Positions 35,159-43,376 of a stretch of DNA of 64,000 nucleotides are shown piece by piece (position 1 is the first letter of the stretch; each line of letters starts with the position of its first letter). The notes beneath the pieces are model-generated. The model was not told the origin of the DNA and did no database searches. It saw nothing but the letters and a program-made list of their open reading frames with translations. A program made the translations under genes and the position numbers. The stretch is from a bacterium (lineage in GTDB: Bacteria; Verrucomicrobiota; Verrucomicrobiia; Limisphaerales; J093): positions 51,375 to 115,374 of the forward strand of contig JAJXZJ010000025.1 of the NCBI GenBank assembly GCA_021780105.1, written 5' to 3'.

Positions 35159-36691
35159 ATGAAACAAATCAGGTTTATTGGACATCAGCCGAACCCCTGC
35201 CGTGGCTCCGGAAGCGCCACGGTGAACTCTCCTTCCTTCCGGGTGGCCCGGCGCCATTTCATGGCACTGGCGGCAACATTCCTCGTCGCGCTAAGCCAGG
35301 GGCTGGCACAGCCGGACGTTTCCACCGGCGCGCCGCGAATCCGCGTCGCCTGCGTGGGCGCCAGCATCACATTCGGCGCCGGCATTCCGGACCGCGAGCA
35401 GAACTGTTATCCGGCGCAAATGCAGCGCCTGCTCGGCGACCGCTATGACGTGCGCAACTTCGGTGTCAGCGGCCGCACGATGCTCAAGCACGGCGATTTT
35501 CCCTACTGGAACGAGCCGGCTTATCGGGAAGCCCTCACCTTCAATCCGGACGTCGTCGTGATTGATCTGGGCGGCAACGACAGCAAGCCGCAGAACTGGA
35601 AGTTCAAGGACGAGTTTGCCGCGGACACGCGGGCGATGATCGCGTCCTTCCGCGCCTTGCCGGCCAGGCCGCGTGTGCTGCTCTGCCTGCCGATGCCGGC
35701 CTTCAAGGTGATGTGGGGCATTGACGACACCGTGATCACCCAACAGCAGATTCCCATTTTCCGCCAGACAGCTTTCGACACAGGCACGGAGCTGGTGGAC
35801 CTGCACACGCCGTTCCTGAACAAGGAGGCGTGGTTTGCGGACAACATTCATCCCAACGCCGAGGGCGCGGGTTTGATGGCCAAAGTCATCGGCGGCGTGA
35901 TCGCCTTCCGAGCGGAGCCGGGATTCGATTTCGAAAGGAACCTGGCCGCGCAAGGGATTACTCCCAAGGTGTCATCCTTTTATGGCTGCCGGCAGCTTGA
36001 CTTCACCCTGAATGACGGCCGCGCCTGCGTGGTCGTGCGCCCCTTCGTCACCGCCGCCGGCCGGCCTTATGCCTGGCGGGGAGAATTCTTCGGCCACGAA
36101 CCGCAGACGGACCTGGCGCTGCTGGAGCACGGCTACCACATCGTGTATGTGAACGCGCAGGACCTGTTCGGCGCTCCGCCGGCAATGCGCATTTGGGAGC
36201 AGGTCCATACGTTGCTGGCCAGGGTCGGCTTGAATGGCAGGATCGTTCTTATCGGCATGAGTCGCGGCGGACTCTATTGCTATCATTGGGCCGCGCTGCA
36301 TCCCGAGACGGTGTCGGTGATCTACGGTGACGCGCCCGTGTGCGACTTCAAAAGCTGGCCCGGCGAGGGGCGTTACACCACGACCCAGCACGATTGGAAC
36401 CTGCTGTTGAAGTCTTACGGCTTCAAGGACGAGGCCGAGGCAATGGCCTACCCGCTGAATCCCGTGGACAATCTGGCGCCGCTCGCCAAGGCACACATTC
36501 CCATCATCCACGTGGTGGGGCAGGCGGACACCGACGTGCCGGTGGCCGAAAACACGGACGTGGTCGAGCGCCGCTACCGGGAACTGGGCGGCACCATCGA
36601 GGTCATCCGCAAGCCTGGCGTGGGCCACCATCCGCACAGCCTGCCCAACCCGGAACCCATTGTGAACTTCATCCTGAGCCACGCCCGGTGA
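35159..36691 (+). CDS. Exported two-domain esterase: SGNH hydrolase fused to alpha/beta hydrolase
   Basis: A 510-residue exported protein with two complete esterase domains. A Tat-like start (RVARRHFMALAATFLVALSQ) precedes the SGNH domain: block I CVGASITFGAG (Ser69), block II NFGVSGRTM, block III DLGGNDSK, block V FADNIHPNAEG. From about residue 280 an alpha/beta hydrolase follows: nucleophile in LIGMSRGGLYCY, acid in VVGQADTDVPV, histidine in PGVGHHPHSLP. Both active sites look intact. GAGAGG lies 7 bp before a TTG at 35144, so a start five residues earlier is possible. It probably removes acetyl or other acyl groups from polysaccharide, in support of the glycoside hydrolase encoded just upstream (25-bp gap). 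Confidence 0.9.
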   Translation: MKQIRFIGHQPNPCRGSGSATVNSPSFRVARRHFMALAATFLVALSQGLAQPDVSTGAPRIRVACVGASITFGAGIPDREQNCYPAQMQRLLGDRYDVRNFGVSGRTMLKHGDFPYWNEPAYREALTFNPDVVVIDLGGNDSKPQNWKFKDEFAADTRAMIASFRALPARPRVLLCLPMPAFKVMWGIDDTVITQQQIPIFRQTAFDTGTELVDLHTPFLNKEAWFADNIHPNAEGAGLMAKVIGGVIAFRAEPGFDFERNLAAQGITPKVSSFYGCRQLDFTLNDGRACVVVRPFVTAAGRPYAWRGEFFGHEPQTDLALLEHGYHIVYVNAQDLFGAPPAMRIWEQVHTLLARVGLNGRIVLIGMSRGGLYCYHWAALHPETVSVIYGDAPVCDFKSWPGEGRYTTTQHDWNLLLKSYGFKDEAEAMAYPLNPVDNLAPLAKAHIPIIHVVGQADTDVPVAENTDVVERRYRELGGTIEVIRKPGVGHHPHSLPNPEPIVNFILSHAR

Positions 36692-36737
36692 TCAACCTGG
36701 CGCGGCACTCCGCGGCACCAAATCCAAACAAGCAGAA

Positions 36738-36766
36738 GGCCGCCTCTCCTTCACTGAAAGGCGGCC
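36738..36766. terminator. Bidirectional terminator-like hairpin
   Basis: An 8-bp perfect GC-rich stem (36738-36745 with 36759-36766) with a 13-nt loop lies between the convergent esterase gene and the unknown minus-strand gene. On the minus strand it is followed by a T-rich tail (TTCTGCTTGTTTG), so it most likely terminates the minus-strand transcript and may serve both. Confidence 0.65.
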
Positions 36767-36839
36767 GTGCGTCCCCCATCAACTCAAAACAACTTCACGA
36801 GAATGGGGTCAGCGAGGCGTGTCCTGTTCCCGCTGATCA

Positions 36840-37736
36840 TCAGTCCACATACACCCACGGCACGCCCATGTAATTGGCATTGCCGTCGCTGAAGTTTAAC
36901 TGGGCAGTCGAGCCGCCGCCACGCGCATAGACATAGAACGAAGCGGTTACTCTGAGGTAGGCGCGGTCGCCGCCCAGCAGGTCCGAGTAATACATCGTGC
37001 GCCAACCGTCGAAGCGGTCGTTGACATCAATGTTCTGGCTGTCCATGTCGAACACGTTGGTGCTGCCGGTGGCCTTGTAATTGTATTGATAGCCTACCGC
37101 CGACAAATCCATCCGCGCGTGCGCTTCCTTGGATGTCCAGAAGCCGTCGTCGGCATACAGGATGTAGAACCCATGATAGGGCACCCAGATGGTGTGGCCG
37201 TAATTGCGGTTTTGGGGTGCGATATAGGTAAACCACCAGTCCATGAACACGGTGAATGAGCCGGCCCCCGTGCCGAAAATGCCCGAGCCGGCGCCGCTGG
37301 CCCAATCTCCCAGATTGATGTTGCCCGGATTGTAGCCCTGCCAATAGACGCTGCCGTCAGACCCGTGGTAGGTGCCGTAATAAGGGGTGAACCAGCCCAG
37401 TGAACTGGGCGCCACCAGATGACCGCCGGCCAGGCCGGGATGCGCGGCGGTTTCGTTTTCCGGTGACGCAACCGAGGCGGCTAACTTGGCCTTGACCCGG
37501 TCAACGTGCGCCTTCGTGGCGGCGCTCGCTTCATCATGCGTCTTGTCCAGGCTTTGCAGGACGGCAACGATGTCCTTCGGCAGGGTCTTTTTCAAGGCCG
37601 CGATCCGGGCCTGGCCCCGGGTTTCCAGGTCTTTGAGCTGGTCGGCTTGTGCTTTCTGCAACCGCTGCACCTCGGCGCGGCGTTCTGTTACAAGTTGTTG
37701 GAGAACGTCGTCCGTCGGTTTGAACTTTGCTTCCAT
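36840..37736 (-). CDS. Unknown protein: N-terminal coiled coil plus aromatic beta domain
   Basis: A 298-residue protein I cannot assign. Residues about 8-95 are strongly helical and charged (DDVLQQLVTERRAEVQRLQK, then LDKTHDEASAATKAHVDRV), probably a coiled coil. Residues about 110-298 are beta-rich and full of Tyr, Trp, Gly and Asn (WFTPYYGTYHGSDGSVYWQG, WWFTYIAPQNRNYGHTIWVP, RMDLSAVGYQYNYKATGS). There is no signal peptide and no cysteine in the beta part. The architecture is of the kind expected of a structural or phage/tailocin-like appendage protein, but nothing phage-like is adjacent. It has a long AT-richer upstream gap. Confidence 0.75.
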   Translation of the reverse strand: MEAKFKPTDDVLQQLVTERRAEVQRLQKAQADQLKDLETRGQARIAALKKTLPKDIVAVLQSLDKTHDEASAATKAHVDRVKAKLAASVASPENETAAHPGLAGGHLVAPSSLGWFTPYYGTYHGSDGSVYWQGYNPGNINLGDWASGAGSGIFGTGAGSFTVFMDWWFTYIAPQNRNYGHTIWVPYHGFYILYADDGFWTSKEAHARMDLSAVGYQYNYKATGSTNVFDMDSQNIDVNDRFDGWRTMYYSDLLGGDRAYLRVTASFYVYARGGGSTAQLNFSDGNANYMGVPWVYVD

Positions 37737-38297
37737 AGCTGATGCCTTTCTATAGTTAACGGAGGAGCTTACTGGGCTGCTCCCGTTGTGGATTTAGCTA
37801 ACAGTAAGGGGCCTTGCTGTGCTGTCAAGCAGCCCCGACGATATTCTCCGAACGAAAGGGCCATGTCCCCTCCAGAGGTGACTTAAGAATAAAGAGTGAG
37901 TGATCCGGGTATGCGGCGCGGCCGCTGTGGACAACCCGGAAAAGCAACCACGCTCAATCCTTTCAGAAGCCAATCGTAGTCCGGCACCGCATCCTGTTAA
38001 CAAGCTGTTAACAAGCCGCCCGTCGGCAGGCCCTTGGGGATTCACCCGCCAGCGTGGGGCTGTTTCGAATGCGACTGTTTGCCGGCCTTCCCAGATGCCG
38101 TGGCGGACAATTCAGACCGTTGCACCTGCGGTCAGATGCGCGGGTGCGCCCGGCCGGCGCAGGCCACTTTCCCGGCCAATGCGGGCAGTTCTCAAATCAG
38201 GTGCGGGGTTTCCCGAATGCCGGACCTTGTTGCCGCCATTGGCGGGGCAAATTCCCGAAGGAGTGCGGCCACTCCGGCGGTCCCCGCCACCGTTTGC
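37737..38297. other. Gene-poor stretch upstream of the unknown coiled-coil gene
   Basis: The first ~200 bp are AT-richer than the surroundings and should contain the promoter of the minus-strand gene. The rest holds open frames on both strands without recognisable similarity. The stretch leads into the 21-bp repeat array. Confidence 0.5.
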
Positions 38298-38486
38298 CCA
38301 ATCGTCCAGCCCCTTGTGCCAATCGTCGTCAAAACGCTGGCGGTGATTCCCCCAACCCTTGGAATCGTTGCCACGAGTTCCGCGATGGTTGCGAAAATCC
38401 TGGCGAACATCGGCAGAACCCTCGCGACCGTTGCCAGGACCCTGGTGATCGTCGCCACAACCATTTCTGCCGCTGGGACTACTGTG
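38298..38486. repeat. Nine degenerate 21-bp tandem units
   Basis: Starting at 38298 the sequence can be cut into nine consecutive 21-bp units. In the frame of 38034-38522 they read as seven-residue units: PIVQPLV, PIVVKTL, AVIPPTL, GIVATSS, AMVAKIL, ANIGRTL, ATVARTL, VIVATTI, SAAGTTV. Hydrophobic residues recur at positions 2-3 and 7. Both strands are open across it, so coding status is unsure. It ends 60 bp before a short gene beginning MSKAYYIPSKD. Confidence 0.7.
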
Positions 38487-38545
38487 GCAGGGAACCAGAC
38501 AACCCTCCCGTTAAAACCATAAACCGCAAAGAGATCAGCAAAGAC

Positions 38546-38707
38546 ATGTCGAAAGCCTATTACATTCCGTCCAAAGACGCGGATAAACGTTCTTGGCTCA
38601 ACAACTTCGCCGCCAAACTGCCGAATTATGCCGCTACGGTCGGCGTGGCCGCAGCCGAGCTATCCAAACCGGCAGTCGCTTGCCACATTCTGTCTCAACG
38701 ACGTTGA
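38546..38707 (+). pseudogene. Truncated gene beginning MSKAYYIPSKDADK
   Basis: A 53-codon frame starting MSKAYYIPSKDADKRSWLNN and continuing FAAKLPNYAATVGVAAAELS. This beginning is that of a family of roughly 200-residue uncharacterised proteins which I recall from Bacteroidota and Verrucomicrobiota. Here the similarity stops after about 45 codons and the frame ends, with no continuation in another frame that I can recognise. It looks like a decayed or truncated copy. A short real peptide cannot be excluded. Confidence 0.55.
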
Positions 38708-39051
38708 AGGCGCATGACAGCGCCATGCTGACCGCTGCTGTTCCGACCAACGGCACCGCGTGGCGGGTTTCCGTGATTTATCAGGATTTACCTACCAGCC
38801 GCGGCAAAGACTTCCTGGGCATTCGAACCGCGATAACACACGCGCTGCGGCCGAATCAAAGGTTCGTTGGGCACTGGATTTGGAGCGAAGAGATGCCCAA
38901 TGAGCGATTCGTAACACCGTACGAACAACCCGCGCTGAAGTGCGCAGCGTCAGTTACTTCTGCGGAACCGTCGCTTCGGTCTTTTCGGGGCTGCTGAACA
39001 CCGACGCCTCACCGACGAAACCGTTTCGGCTTAGGCTCCGTGGTTTGGCGA

Positions 39052-39081
39052 TTTCGTGTGCTTCGTGTGTTTCGTGGTTGA
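39052..39081. repeat. Intergenic 9-bp repeat run (TTTCGTGTG)
   Basis: Three consecutive near-identical 9-bp units, TTTCGTGTG, CTTCGTGTG and TTTCGTGGT. When read on the minus strand it gives a HETHEAHE peptide, which explains a spurious ORF there. A two-unit relative occurs at 3342-3359. Confidence 0.7.
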
Positions 39082-39143
39082 AGCCCTCAGCCAGCCCGCC
39101 AAACACGCCAACCAAGCGAAAACCAGCTTCGCCAGCGCCATCT

Positions 39144-39210
39144 CGTAGGACAGCCGTCGCGGCGGTCTCCCTTTTCTTAAAGTCGGAGACAGGCAAGATG
39201 CGGTCCTACG
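39144..39210. repeat. Intergenic palindromic element (CGTAGGAC...GTCCTACG)
   Basis: Outer arms CGTAGGAC (39144-39151) and GTCCTACG (39203-39210) are perfectly complementary, and inner arms GTCTCC (39165-39170) and GGAGAC (39185-39190) form a second stem. Elements of this look, with GGCAAGATGCGGTCCTACG near one end, recur between genes in many Verrucomicrobiota genomes as I recall. It is probably a REP-like or mobile palindromic element. Confidence 0.65.
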
Positions 39211-39287
39211 TGTGCGGCGCCGGCGCGGGTCACGAGCCTGTTCTTGCTCCGTGACCTCCACGTTGTTGCCGGGCGAACCGGTGAACG

Positions 39288-40628
39288 CTACTTCGCCACC
39301 GGCTTGGGCTGGGCGGCTTCCCATTCTTCCTTGCTGACCGTTTTGACTTCCTGGAGGAAGACGAAGCCGCCTTTCTTGTTTCCGACGACGATGTCCGGCA
39401 GTTTGTCGCCGTTGACATCCGCGGCCACCACCTGCGTGCCGACGCCGGAGTCGCTGTCAATCAAGTGCGGCACAAACTCCGCCGTCTTGTCCGCGTGCCG
39501 GACGAGTTGGAACCAGTAAAGCACGGCCGGCTGGTTCGGCTCCGGGTCGCCCTCCGGGCCGTGCGCCCAGAAGCGTTTGCCGACAATGATGTCCTTCAGG
39601 CCGTCGCCGTCCATGTCCACGAGATCGAGCGCGTGCGGCTGGGTGAACTTCACGCCGTAGGGGCTGTCCGCCGGCGTCTTGTTCATGAAGACGTGCGGCT
39701 TGAAGGTGATTTCGCCGTTCTCGCGCACCTGTTCCCACCACGCCAGGCCGTAGCCGTGGGCGGCAAACGCGGTGATCACGTCGTTCAGGCCGTCGCCGTT
39801 CACGTCGTAGGCAAACATCTGCGAGGCGCCGAACGGCACGCCCTCCTCCTGCGGACAAAAGGCGAATTTGTGGAACTTCCACACCGGGTCGCCGGCGAGC
39901 GAGGCGGGTTGCTCCCACCAGCCGGTGCTTTCCAACAGGTCGAGGCGGCCGTCGCCGTTCACATCGCCGATGCCCAGGCCGTGGGTGTATTTGCCATATT
40001 TGTTGTCCGGCGAGATGGGATGGAATGTCCACGGCTTGGCGGCATCGCTCCAGTCCGGCGCGGCGTAGCCGAAGTAACCCTTTGAATTGCAGACCAGCTC
40101 CGGCCTGCCATCGCCGATGAGATCGGCAAACCACGGCGATTCGTTGTCCACGACATCGAAGACCTGGTGCCGCTGCCAGTGGCCTTCGCGACCTTTCGGA
40201 TTCTCAAACCAATACGCCGGCTCGCCGGGCAGGCCGACGACCAGAATGTCCGTCCAGCCGTCGCCATTCAGGTCATAGGCCCAGGTGAAAAAATCATCCG
40301 AGTAGGCGTTGTGCGTGCCCAGGCCGCCTTCGTAACCGGGCACGACCTCCTCGGAGCCGTCGGCGGCCTTGCGTTTGAACGTGGCGGTGGCCGGCCGATA
40401 CTCATGCCGCTTGGTGAACTCCGGCCCTTCCCACCAATACGGGCCATAGGCCACGTCCATCTGGCCGTCGTGGTTGAAGTCGCCATACCAGGCGCCTTCG
40501 GCCCAGAATTCCTTGGTCAACTGGATTTTCTTGAACGAGTGGAGAACGTAATCCTCGGCGGCGGCGGAAATCGCGGCCAGCGAGACGGCGGCAAGCAACG
40601 CGGTGGACTTGAACATGCGGCCTGTCAT
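39288..40628 (-). CDS. Exported FG-GAP/VCBS repeat protein
   Basis: A 446-residue exported protein built of calcium-binding FG-GAP/VCBS-type repeats forming a beta-propeller. A signal peptide (MFKSTALLAAVSLAAISAAA) follows the first few residues; ATG at 40616 is an alternative start to that at 40628. Six DxDxDG-like loops are visible: DFNHDGQMD, DLNGDGWTD, DVNGDGRLD, DVNGDGLND, DMDGDGLKD and DVNGDKLPD. Such proteins bind calcium and often glycans or partner proteins on the cell surface. It lies 60 bp downstream of the HEAT-repeat gene on the same strand, so the two may be one operon. Confidence 0.9.
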   Translation of the reverse strand: MTGRMFKSTALLAAVSLAAISAAAEDYVLHSFKKIQLTKEFWAEGAWYGDFNHDGQMDVAYGPYWWEGPEFTKRHEYRPATATFKRKAADGSEEVVPGYEGGLGTHNAYSDDFFTWAYDLNGDGWTDILVVGLPGEPAYWFENPKGREGHWQRHQVFDVVDNESPWFADLIGDGRPELVCNSKGYFGYAAPDWSDAAKPWTFHPISPDNKYGKYTHGLGIGDVNGDGRLDLLESTGWWEQPASLAGDPVWKFHKFAFCPQEEGVPFGASQMFAYDVNGDGLNDVITAFAAHGYGLAWWEQVRENGEITFKPHVFMNKTPADSPYGVKFTQPHALDLVDMDGDGLKDIIVGKRFWAHGPEGDPEPNQPAVLYWFQLVRHADKTAEFVPHLIDSDSGVGTQVVAADVNGDKLPDIVVGNKKGGFVFLQEVKTVSKEEWEAAQPKPVAK

Positions 40629-40688
40629 CGCAGTTCAGGCCCGCGCGGTCAAGCCGGATGCGTCGGAGCGCAGTTTACGGCGAATGCC

Positions 40689-43259
40689 TCACTCAGCTTT
40701 GACCTGCAAGCCGGGCAGCTTCGTGCCGTCAGCCGCGCGGATGCGACAACCCGCCGCCCAGCCGCCACCGCCCTGGGTGACCTTGAGGAGCAGGACGTTT
40801 TTGCCGGCATTCAATGCCACGTCCATCTTGTCCTGCCCGGCCACGTAGCCGCGGTCCACGTTGTTCGCGTGAACAACCTTGCCGTTGAGCCAGACTTTCA
40901 CGCCATCGTCGCTGCCGATCTCCAGCCGGGCGCGTTGCGCCTGCGGACTAATGATCGTGGCGCGGAGATACGCCACGCGGTTGTCGCCGCCGACAAGCTG
41001 GTCCAGTGGCACCACGCCGTTGGCGGCGGGCACGAGCCGCCACGCCACCGTCCCCCCGGCCTGCTCCGGCGGAAACGCCATGTCAAAAAGCTCCGTCATC
41101 GTCGCGCCGTCCTTGGTGAACGGCCCGGCCAGCAACCACGCGTTCACGTAATCCTGGCTTCGTTCCAGGTAATCGGTGACCTGCCTCGCCTGCGCGAGGA
41201 CGGTTTCGTTGCGCGTTGCCGCCTCCACTTTCGCCACGGCGGCGCGGGCCGCGTCCGGCGCGGTGTTGGCGATGCCCTGCGCAATCTTCGCCACCGCCAG
41301 CCCCGCTTCATCCTTCAGCGCCGGGTCATCCAAAAACGGCTCCGCGAGCTGCAACGCCGGCAGGCTTGGCACGGTGCTCAGGCCGGCAAGAACAAGTCGC
41401 TTCTCATCGGCGCGGTTGGCCACCGCCAAAGCCTGCCGGTAAAGCGCCAGGGCCTGCTCCGGCGTGCGGCCGGGCTGCTCGACCTGCTGGAGGAAGCCGC
41501 GCAACGCCACCACGCAGTGGGTCGGGTTGTCGCTCGTCCGCGCAATCGTCATCAACGCGTCCATCGCGCTGGCATCGGGCCAGCCCGCCAGCGCGTGAAT
41601 GGCGGCGCCGGCCACCGCGGGGTCGCCGTCGTTCGCCGCGGCGGTCACCGCTTTCAACGCGTCCGCTCCGCCCAGCGCGCCGAGCGCGCCGATCAAGGCC
41701 ACTTTCGTCGCCGGTTTGGCCGGATCCAGCGCGGCAATCAGCGGCGCCGTGCGCGCCGCGGCATCGGCGTTGCGCCGGGCGACCGTCACGGCGGCGTTAA
41801 CCGCCGCGTCGCGCTCGGTGTCGTTGGCCGCCTTGCCCAGCCGCGCAACGATCACCGGCAACTGGTCTGCGTCCGCGAGGCTGGCCAGCGATTCCAACGC
41901 CGCCACGCGCACGGTTTCCTCCGGGTCATCGGCCGCCTTGAGCAATTCCGGCAGGGCGCTTTTCGCGCCGCGCGGGGCGGCGGCCCGGACGGCTTCGGCG
42001 CGCAGGCTCGCGTCGTTGCCGCGGATGGTTTCGGCCAGCACGCCGTCCACCGCCGCACCGCGAACCCGGCGCAAACTCTCGCGGGCGGCGTCGCGTTCGG
42101 CGCCGGGGCCGGTGGCCGCGGTCTGGAGCAAAAGCGTCGCCACCTCGGCGTTGCCGTCCAGCAGGCCCAGACCTTGCAGCGCCGCCACGCGAACGTCCGG
42201 ATCGCTGTGCTTCGCCAGTTTCAGCAAGGCTGGCACGAGCGCGTCGTCGTGACGGTCCACCAGCGCGGCAATCAGCGGCGGCAACACCGACACCGGCAAT
42301 TGATCGAACCCGGCAACCATCTGGCTGACACCGTCCGCCGACAACTGCCGCGCCACGCCGATCGCCGTGACGCGCATGAACGCGTCGTCGCCTTTCAGCA
42401 AGGCGAGCAGGATGGGCACCGCCGCGTCGGGTTCCGTCACCGCCAGGCCGCGCAACGCGGCGAGCCGGGCCGGCTTGGGCACCAGCGCGGTTTCGTAGAT
42501 GCGACTGTAAACCTGCGCGGCGAGGCCGGTGTCGCCGTCCTGCGCGAAGCCTTCGGCGCACCGCAAAAAGGCGTCCACCAGCGCGGTGACGTTCAGTTTC
42601 CCCTTCACCGCGTCGGAAAGCTTTACCTCCGTGCGCAGGCCGCCGTCGGCCGCGGAAGGTTCGTAATTGCTCGCCACGGCGCGCAGCGCGTCCAGCGCGT
42701 CGTCGCCGCCGATCTTGCCCAGCGCGGCCACCACGGCGTCCACGACCGCCGGATCGCTGTTTTCCAGCAACGGCACCAGCGCGGGCACGCTGTCGTTTTC
42801 ACGTCGTTCGCCAAGCGAGTTGATCACGCCGACGAGCGGCTTGTCGTTGGTGGTTTTCAATGCCTGGCGCAAGGCGTCGCTCGCCGCCGCGTCGGGGAGG
42901 TTTTGCAGCGCGTAACGGGCGATTGAAGAAAGCCGTTCGTCGCCGAGCAATTTTGCCAGCGCGGGCACGGATTGCGCGGTGCCGATGACACGGAGCTGGC
43001 GGCAGGCGAAATCCTTTGCGTCGGGCGTGGCGTCAGAATCAAGGATGGCGTCCAGCCTGGCTTCCAGCGCGCGGGCGGCAGCGGGATCAGGCAGCGCGGC
43101 GCGGACGGCGTCCTCGACCGCGGTGAGCTTCGCGCGGTCCTGGCCGTAGGCGTAGGTTTTCAAGGCGCCCACCGGATCGTCGGCCGCGAGCACGGGGGCG
43201 GCAAACAGGCACAGCATTGCGGTCAGGCGGAGTCCGAATTGAAGACTTCTGATTTTCAT
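40689..43259 (-). CDS. Large exported HEAT-repeat protein with C-terminal beta domain
   Basis: An 856-residue exported protein. ATG at 43259 starts a signal peptide (KIRSLQFGLRLTAMLCLFAA). Residues about 30-680 consist of some twenty HEAT/PBS-lyase-like helical repeats, for example VPALAKLLGDERLSSIARYAL and DPDVRVAALQGLGLLDG. After a helical linker the last ~150 residues form a beta domain of the PA14/NPCBM-like kind (NAWLLAGPFTKDG, LEIGSDDGVKVWLNGKVVH, DVALNAGKNVLLLKVTQG). It probably acts as an extracellular scaffold that binds protein and carbohydrate. Related architectures occur in Planctomycetota and Verrucomicrobiota next to membrane-bound dehydrogenases, none of which is seen here. Confidence 0.88.
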   Translation of the reverse strand: MKIRSLQFGLRLTAMLCLFAAPVLAADDPVGALKTYAYGQDRAKLTAVEDAVRAALPDPAAARALEARLDAILDSDATPDAKDFACRQLRVIGTAQSVPALAKLLGDERLSSIARYALQNLPDAAASDALRQALKTTNDKPLVGVINSLGERRENDSVPALVPLLENSDPAVVDAVVAALGKIGGDDALDALRAVASNYEPSAADGGLRTEVKLSDAVKGKLNVTALVDAFLRCAEGFAQDGDTGLAAQVYSRIYETALVPKPARLAALRGLAVTEPDAAVPILLALLKGDDAFMRVTAIGVARQLSADGVSQMVAGFDQLPVSVLPPLIAALVDRHDDALVPALLKLAKHSDPDVRVAALQGLGLLDGNAEVATLLLQTAATGPGAERDAARESLRRVRGAAVDGVLAETIRGNDASLRAEAVRAAAPRGAKSALPELLKAADDPEETVRVAALESLASLADADQLPVIVARLGKAANDTERDAAVNAAVTVARRNADAAARTAPLIAALDPAKPATKVALIGALGALGGADALKAVTAAANDGDPAVAGAAIHALAGWPDASAMDALMTIARTSDNPTHCVVALRGFLQQVEQPGRTPEQALALYRQALAVANRADEKRLVLAGLSTVPSLPALQLAEPFLDDPALKDEAGLAVAKIAQGIANTAPDAARAAVAKVEAATRNETVLAQARQVTDYLERSQDYVNAWLLAGPFTKDGATMTELFDMAFPPEQAGGTVAWRLVPAANGVVPLDQLVGGDNRVAYLRATIISPQAQRARLEIGSDDGVKVWLNGKVVHANNVDRGYVAGQDKMDVALNAGKNVLLLKVTQGGGGWAAGCRIRAADGTKLPGLQVKAE

Positions 43260-43376
43260 GGAATCGGTGCGGCACGGTGCTCCGTCCCGCCGGTTCGTCG
43301 CGGGCAAAGGGAAATTCCGGTGTCGCTGCCGTGATTTTAGAACTGCTGCCGGTCGGATTGGCAATCGTTTTCCCGC

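Larger units (their letters stand above)
38708..39287. other. Repeat-bearing intergenic gap
   Basis: This 580-bp gap separates the truncated gene from the FG-GAP protein gene. It contains the 9-bp repeat run at 39052-39081 and the palindromic element at 39144-39210. A 134-codon plus-strand frame (38593-38997) lacks coding character. No RNA gene is recognised. Confidence 0.55.

Noticed and set aside
38192..38464. Minus-strand 90-codon hydrophobic frame through the 21-bp repeats
   Set aside because: The 21-bp period makes both strands open and heptad-like; nothing favours this strand.
38298..38486. CRISPR array
   Set aside because: The 21-bp units are contiguous and degenerate with no spacer sequences, and no cas gene is present.
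40167..42926. Plus-strand open frame of 919 codons
   Set aside because: It is antisense to the HEAT-repeat and FG-GAP genes, which have signal peptides and clear repeats. Its own composition is Arg/His/Gly-rich without motifs.
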